The notes under the pieces: model-generated
Databases searched by the model: none
What the model was told of the DNA's origin: nothing
What the model saw: the letters and a program-made list of their open reading frames with translations, nothing else
NCBI GenBank assembly: GCA_030761205.1
Contig: JAULJL010000001.1
Location: 40,743,145 to 40,807,144 of the forward strand
Length of the DNA stretch: 64,000 nucleotides
Origin: Fremontodendron californicum
Lineage: Eukaryota > Streptophyta > Magnoliopsida > Malvales > Malvaceae
Reading direction: 5' to 3'
Shown here: piece after piece, positions 57,500 to 64,000 of the stretch
Layout of the letters: each line of letters opens with the position of its first letter
How positions within the stretch are numbered: the first letter of the stretch is position 1
Made by a program: the position numbers and the translations under genes

Positions 57500-59390
57500 A
57501 TTTTATTTTTAATTCTCAAAATATCGCAACTTTACTTTTAAATATCAAAATTCGTTATTTTTTTTAATCTGTTGGAAATCGTCATGACTTATGACAATTT
57601 TTCTTGATCATTAACAAAAAAAAAATTACAATTTTTACTAAGGGAAAACACCATTTACGATGGCGATTTTCTTTGGAATAAATTTAAATTTTTTTTTTAA
57701 TTTTAGTGAAGGAAAATCGCCACCTTGACTAATTGAAACAACAAATTTTTTTATAATATTAAATAATAATTTTTAAATAAAAATTATATAATTTATTATT
57801 TAAAAAAATTAAAAATTAATAAATTGTAAAATTATAATACAAATAATAATAATTTACATAAATTATATAAATTAAACTTTTTATTTAAATTTAATTATAA
57901 AATATATAAAAATATTTTTTTAATATTTTTTGAATAGTGAAATGGATTTTCGGGCAAAATATGTATAACGGTATTATTGTTGATGCGAACTCTCTCTCGA
58001 TGTACCAGATTGATAAGGATATTTTTGACGGCTATGACTAGAGATGTCCATGGGTGGGGCCAAGACTCAAAATTTTTTTATTTCCCTTGCCTAAGCCCAT
58101 TTCGGGGCAGGCCCGGGCCAGCTCAAAAGCCTGTTTCAATATTCAATAAATATAAATTTAATAAAATTTAAATAACAAAATTAAAAATATATATTAATTT
58201 ACAAAAAATTTAAAAATTATATTCATAATGTCAATCGGATTCTTTCAACTTGTATTCGTAATAAATAAATCTTCGGGAGAAAGGCCAACCAAAACATTGT
58301 GGATTATGCATGAATGAAGGTCATAGCTAGATCTATCCACAGGCCGGGTAGTCCGTCCTGCCCGGTAAGCCCGGATGTGTCTCGATGTACCAGATTGATA
58401 AGGATATTTTCGACGGCTATGACTAGAGGTGTTCATGGGCCAGGTCGGGCTGAAGCCCGAAAATAAAAATTATATAATTTATAATTTAAGAAAAAATAAA
58501 AATTAATAAATTGTAAAACTTAAATAATAACAATTTACAACATTTACAAAATTATATAAATTTTTATATAAATATAAAAAATACATATTTATATTTATTT
58601 TATAATTAAAGTTAAATAAAAAATATTTTTTATTTAATAAATAGTAATTTGGGCTAGGCCGGATCGGCTCGAATTACAAAAGCACTTGTCCTAATCCGGC
58701 CCAATATATATAAATATTAATATAATTTTTTTAATATTTTAATATTTTTTTAATAGTGAATCGGGCTTTCGAGTCGGCCCGGGCCTAGCTCGAAATGGGT
58801 TTGGGCAAGGGAAATTAAAAATTTTCGAGCCTTGGTCCGGCCCATGGATACCTCTAGTCATAGCCGTCGAAAATGTCCTTATCAATCTGGTACATCGGGA
58901 GAGAGTTCGCATCAACAATAGTACCGTTATACATATTTTGCCCGAAAATCCGTTTTACTATTCAAAAAATATTAAAATATATATTTTATATATTTCATAA
59001 TTAAATTTAAATAAAAAATAAATTATATACTTTTTATTTAAAATTTATTATTTAATATTTTGAAGAAAAGAAGAAGAAGAAGAAGATGTTTTTCATGAAG
59101 AAGAACTAATGAAGGGAGGGAAATATGTTGTACTTTTTTAAAAATACAAGGGAAATCGTCATGGTCGGTGACGATTTTTCTTGTATAATTTTAATTTTTT
59201 TTAAATGATGAAGAAAAATCACCACCAATCATGACGATTTTTTTCATCATTTAAAAAATAAATAAATTTATACGTTGGAAAATTACTATCAGTCATGACG
59301 ATTTTTCAACAAATTAAAATATAAACGAATTTTAATAATTAAAACAAAAATATTGATATTTTAAAATTAATTAAAAAAAAAACTATATTC
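57500..59390. mobile_element. Large foldback (inverted-repeat) element with nested repeats
   Basis: Two long inverted arms flank a central region. Left arm about 57510-58055: AATATCAAAATTCGTTATTT, AATCGTCATGACTTATGAC, TTTTCGGGCAAAATATG and GATGCGAACTCTC. The right arm about 58840-59390 contains the reverse complements of all these in mirror order. The inner edges of the arms are TAGAGATGTCCATGGG (58039) and CCCATGGATACCTCTA (ending 58856). These resemble hAT TIRs, but the adjoining bases are inverted (GCTATGAC/GTCATAGC) rather than directly repeated. No transposase frame was found. It is likely a non-autonomous long-TIR element, possibly MULE-type, and its exact outer ends are uncertain. Confidence 0.7.
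58376..58440 (+). repeat. Third, internal copy of the foldback arm segment
   Basis: TCTCGATGTACCAGATTGAT, then AAGGATATTTTCGACGGC and TATGACTAGAGGTGTTC repeat in direct orientation the inner end of the left arm (about 57993-58050). An inverted copy lies at about 58845-58910. Three copies in one element suggest internal duplication or nested insertion. Confidence 0.75.
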
Positions 59391-61440
59391 AGATAAATTC
59401 TGGGATAATTTTATCAACGTGTCATTTAAAAGTATAGGAGAGGAGAGGAGAAATGATTGACTTTTCATAATTGCTACGATAAAAGTCATATAATTCAGTC
59501 GCCCCTCCAATACATTTAAATTAGAAAGTGAAATCTAAAAATTTCAGAAGCGAAATTAGTAAAGTATTACATATTTGTTAAATATATTTTAAAAAATAAA
59601 TAAAAATAATTTAAAAAATAAATGAGATTTATGTCAGTTTTTTAATTTGGTTTATAAAGTTAATTTTTTTTACCGTAAGTACATCAAAGATGAACTCTTT
59701 AAATTATCCTAATAGTAAGAAATTAAGTATCAGAGAAATCATTTGCAAGTATTTTTTTTTTTTTTTTTTGTGGTTATGATAATGTAAACAAATACTTTTG
59801 AGAGAATCCAATCCCATTGAACCATGCAAGTACCAAGCATGAGAGCCTTGATGCTGATCAGTTGGTTTGAACATGTCGGCGCCATTATTTGACAATGTTA
59901 AAAATTGTCTGCTTGAAATTGAAACGATGCATGCTTTTTCTTTCCTCGTGTAAGCAAAGCCACTAAGGATTGTCCCTGTTTTCAAACGAAAGCTCAAAGT
60001 TTTTTTATCAATTATTATAATTAGAGTTTGATTAATCGATATTTATAAATATTAATTAAAATTTATTTATTTATTATTTTAAAAAAGTTTTTTATATTTA
60101 ATATATTATTTTTATTAAATTAAAAAATATATATTAATTATATATTTTTATATATATCATTTTAATTAATATCACTAGAGAATAATTAACAGTAGAATGT
60201 AATTTAAACATTTTGTGGGTTTTTGTTAATTGCCACAATCAAAGCCCCTGCATTTGTCTTTCATAAAAACTGCTAATTTTAATTTTTGATGGGGACAAAA
60301 GTACCCACATGGAGCAATCAATACTGACATTTCAACTAAAAAGCTCTGGCTTTGAAGTTGAAAGCAGGTTTTTTTTTTTTTTTCTTCTTTGGTAGAGAGT
60401 TGAATTGAAAAACAGGTATAGAATAAGAGTTTGTATTTAATGTATAGAGAGTATATAAGATTTATAAATGGTTAGTGAATTAAAATATGATACGTTATTA
60501 ATTAATAAATTAAAAAATAAGAAAGGATCTATAAATAAATATTATTTTTTTATTTATAAGTTTTTTTTATTTTTTATTTTTCTCATTAATGACGTGTCAT
60601 ATTTTGATTTATTGACAATGTATGAATTTTATACACTGTCAATGCATCAAATATAAACTCTTAGAATAATAGATTTTGAAAGATTTTGCCATTTGGGTGA
60701 AAGCCACATCTCACACATGGCTTGTTGAAAACAATTTTACAATAATAAAAAAATCAACAACAAAATTGTTAAAATGCCACCTTAATTAGTATTCACTAGT
60801 AATATATATATATATATATATTTTATGATTGTATTGAAATTTTAGTACTATTGATTATTACTTGTAAAATTAAAAATATATAAAATAAAAAGAAGAGACT
60901 CACCCCATATCTTGCCATCTTTCTTTCTCTTCTTTTTTAACAACTTTTACCAATCTTTTCCTGATGATAAAATGATATTAAATATACTTTACAGCATAAA
61001 TTGGGTTGGTTTTTTAATTTTTTTTAGATGCCTTGAAGGAGGGTGGATTGAAACTAGAATCTAACAACTAAAAAGAAACAAATTGTGTGGGAATATTAGG
61101 GTCTGTTCTAAGCTTATTTGTGTTCTCACATTCACACAAAATATGTTGGTATTCCATCTCAAATATTCCCTAAATCCCAACTATACCACCATAGAAGTAT
61201 GGTATATATTTCCTTCCACAATATTATGCTTATGCACCAAACTTTTCATTCTTAATTAATTTCCTACCTTTTGATCATTAACAATTTGGGTACTCTGTTG
61301 CATAAATGAGTGATGAATTGCTAACAACATATTCCAATTGAGAAAAAGAAATTGAAAAACTTGGAAATTTTTTTTTTTCTTTTATGAGAAAAAAGATTAA
61401 AGAAATTAAAGCATTTTTATTTTCATTTAAAAAAATTAAA
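59391..61440. other. AT-rich intergenic region
   Basis: Simple repeats (poly-T at about 59752-59769 and 60370-60383; (TA)n at about 60804-60822). A 97-codon minus-strand frame at 59704-59997 has no recognisable family; it was not called a gene. Confidence 0.45.
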
Positions 61441-61449
61441 ACTTTTTTT

Positions 61450-61590
61450 GGTATAAAAAATACTACAACTTAGGGATAAAGGAAGAGGTTGCAATCAGTT
61501 ACTGAGATTCGAACCCCAGACCTGTTTGATGCCACTTTATAAGGATGACTGCATGAACCAACTGAACTAAGTTTCGAGTTCATTCAAACT
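61450..61590 (-). mobile_element. tRNA-derived SINE (best-preserved copy)
   Basis: On the minus strand, TTAGTTCAGTTGG (61558-61570) fits an RNA polymerase III A box and GGTTCGAATCTC (61504-61515) fits a B box, about 45 bp apart as in tRNA-derived SINEs. Between them lies CATGCAGTCATCC. After the B box comes a short unique body ending near TAGTATTTTTTATACC. Three decayed relatives lie at about 18590, 24290 and 46190 in the same orientation. Confidence 0.6.
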
Positions 61591-64000
61591 CGTTCTTTGA
61601 GTAGATGATAATACATCCAATATATTTGAGTAAAATCTTTGTCATTGTTTTTTATGAATATATGAAAACTTTAAAGTATCTCTATGATTTATATGTGGGA
61701 TATCTTTTTTTTCCCCTTGGTTTTGGCTTTCTAGATTACTAATGTTTTATAATAAAAAATCAAGTCAAACCAATTCAAAAACTTATACTAAAATTAATTA
61801 CACTTTATCTAGCAGTTAGACCTCTCAATTTAAAAAAATAATAATAATAATGTCACAAGAGAGGCAAAAAGAAGAAACAAAAAATTATTAGAGAAAGAGA
61901 AGAGCAAAACATGAGGATCATACAAATTACCTAGACACATTGCATGTTTTCGTGAAATTATTGGTTCAATGACTTGTCCAAAAATAAAAATAAAAATAAA
62001 AATAAAAAACACGTCCAAATTTAATAAAAACATGTCATTAATTTGATTTATACTTGACTTGGATAGGTAATAAAAATTTGTCATATCGCATTGTACTATC
62101 GTTTTATAACACGATTGATCTATCTTTTTCTTCTTTTCTTTTTCATACATTTTGATGCAATTCATTTGGATTTTGGACACCTTTTTTTTTTCTTTCCTTT
62201 TTTTTTAAAGTGGGGTCAACCTCCACTAATCCACTTTTAATTTATATATATGTAACTATGTAAGTGATTTAGCTATAAATCTTTTGATTACATTAATATT
62301 AGTAGTGATTAAGATTCTAAAAAAAGTTGAGTGTCGGCATTGTCTAATGGGCCAAGACAAAGCATTATTTAAAATTAAAACCACTTTAAAAAACAAATTG
62401 TATCAAACTAATTAAATTCATGTGCTCATGATTTAATTCATGGAATTCAATCAACCATCCATTTATTTTAGGCATTTATTATGTATATTGGTGACCAATG
62501 TTCTTTACTCTCACCTAACCTTAGTATTATATAATACATCCTATATGTTTTGCAAATTTTCTTTTCTTAAAATATAAATATTAATCTTTAGTATAATGTT
62601 AGTTAATTTTATAATATATTTCAGTTTGTTTCATTGGAAAATAATCATATGGAGAGTTGTCATCCATGAATGTTGATTTTATTCCTAAATTAATCCACTT
62701 GCACACCTTCCATGATTTTTCTTAGTTTAAATTTGTTGACTAATGTTTTAATTTTCTCAAATTTGCCTTCCTTTTCCTTTTCTTATTGACCAAAAACTTT
62801 TAGATGATAATTATCTCACCCAATCTTGAGTCTACCTTCCTCTTGTAAGGCTGGATCATTATATGCAAAATATTTAATAAGCTCATAATTATTCAATAAT
62901 TTCAAACACAAAAAACACTTAATTTACATCTACCAAGTCCAGATGTATCTAAAAATCATATATAAATAGGTAAATAAACGTTGTTCAGAAGTAAGAGAAA
63001 ATCTTAAATACTCAAATCTTCTAATTATTCTTATTTTTCTTCTAAAAATTCTTGAATCCTAACTTAAGCATCAAAACAATCTCGTAGATAAAACTCTAAT
63101 ACCTCTTTGATATATTTTGTCTTTGCAGATCCTTTTCAATCTTAACCTGACAATCTCAAAAGATTTCACTTGTTCCATCATTCAAAGGACATAAACACCC
63201 AACATGAAGCTTCTAAAGTCTTTTTGTTAATACTTATATTTTGGTTAGTTAACAAAAGGTCATGCTTTTTTACTATTTAAAGAAAGTGAAATTCAAATTT
63301 TCAACCTAAATAAATATATAACAATAAACTCAAGCTTTTATGTATTTTCCACCTCCTTTGAACAGGTTATTAAACCCAAACCAAGTACAAGAAAATACAG
63401 AAGCAAACTGGTTAGACAAACATTACAACCAAGCCAAAAACTACCCCAACAAACAAGGAAGAGACATTGCATAGTACTAAAACCAGCCCACAGCTAGACT
63501 TTAACATAAATTCATTCACCAAACCAACCAGGTTTATAATTAACAATGAGATGAAGATTAGATTGCATATTGATGTTATCTGTGTTCGTTAGAGAGATTA
63601 ATTAAACTCTTATTCTTATCAAAGATGATAATTTTATTTTTAATCTGCTATTTAAGGAGTTAAGATTTATGTTATTCAAATTTTAGAATGAATGTTAAAT
63701 ATAAGTACGTGTTTAATTGACATGGGTATATTTATTTTTAATTTTTTGTTTATATACTTAAAATATCATACTTACATACTCATATTAAATATATATATAT
63801 TGAAAATAAAATAAAAAATTAAATAATATACGTGAAATTTAAAAAAGTGAGGTCGCACGTAACCAAGCGAAGATTGCGTCAAAGTTGATGAACGCACCAT
63901 TGGCAGCTTGCCAGTAAAGTTGACATTTCGTATATCCGTATTATATTGGTGTATTATACTTTGTTATAATTATATTTAAATTATTAAATATTTATATAAA
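61591..64000. other. AT-rich intergenic region to window end
   Basis: No gene recognised. A-rich (AATAAA)n-like repeat at about 61980-62008. Somewhat less AT-rich text at about 63350-63540 (AACCCAAACCAAGTACAAG) could be the 3' end of a gene or retroelement outside the window, but nothing decides it. Confidence 0.45.

Noticed and set aside
59704..59997. 97-codon minus-strand frame
   Set aside because: No domain recognised, ends in a poly-lysine stretch from poly-T DNA, and no promoter or splice features.
63350..63560. Possible 3' end of another gene
   Set aside because: Slightly less AT-rich but no protein match, splice site or poly(A) arrangement that I can defend.

Overview
The window is nuclear DNA of a flowering plant, most likely a core eudicot. 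It is AT-rich, its genes are split by short GT-AG introns, and it carries plant-specific families (R2R3-MYB, OSCA/HYP1-type channel, plastid-type branched-chain aminotransferase, plant squalene epoxidase) among plant LTR retrotransposons, TRIM, MULE, hAT-like, SINE and LINE remnants. A rosid is plausible, but the sequence alone does not fix the species.

Layout. Positions 1-8499 are the 3' end of a very large Ty3/gypsy-like (Ogre/TAT-style) element on the + strand: repeat-rich internal sequence, a polypurine tract, then a 4.8-kb LTR. Its insertion splits a branched-chain aminotransferase gene (BCAT), whose last four exons lie at 8661-10585. Downstream come a complete 285-bp TRIM (12238-12522) and a complete but coding-dead Ty1/copia element (14119-18547, minus strand) with nearly identical LTRs. 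An R2R3-MYB of subgroup 14 follows (19600-20930). The BCAT-MYB order matches, from memory, two Arabidopsis loci (BCAT3-MYB84 and BCAT5-MYB68).

After about 5 kb of AT-rich spacer, a MULE-type MITE (25841-26229) sits just upstream of a decayed small membrane-protein gene (26293-27192). Then comes a compact gene block: an OSCA2/HYP1-like channel (minus, 27753-34136), a membrane J-domain protein (+, 35862-39011) divergent from it, and squalene epoxidase (minus, 39634-43313) convergent with the J-protein gene. From 43.7 to 53.2 kb are AT-rich spacer, an hAT-like MITE, a pseudogene of a conserved plant protein (49195-49731), and a 947-bp MULE-like element with a perfect 9-bp target duplication. An AVT6-type amino-acid transporter lies at 53316-55865. 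The remainder holds a LINE remnant, a large foldback element (about 57.5-59.4 kb), a tRNA-type SINE and AT-rich spacer with no recognisable gene.

The genes act separately: branched-chain amino-acid metabolism, transcription control, mechanosensitive/osmotic channel, Hsp70 co-chaperone, sterol synthesis, and amino-acid transport. They form no pathway or operon. I found no convincing novel biological system. The most informative content is the transposon record and what it did to three genes. All exon coordinates were read by eye from splice consensus, reading frame and family knowledge; no database search was run.
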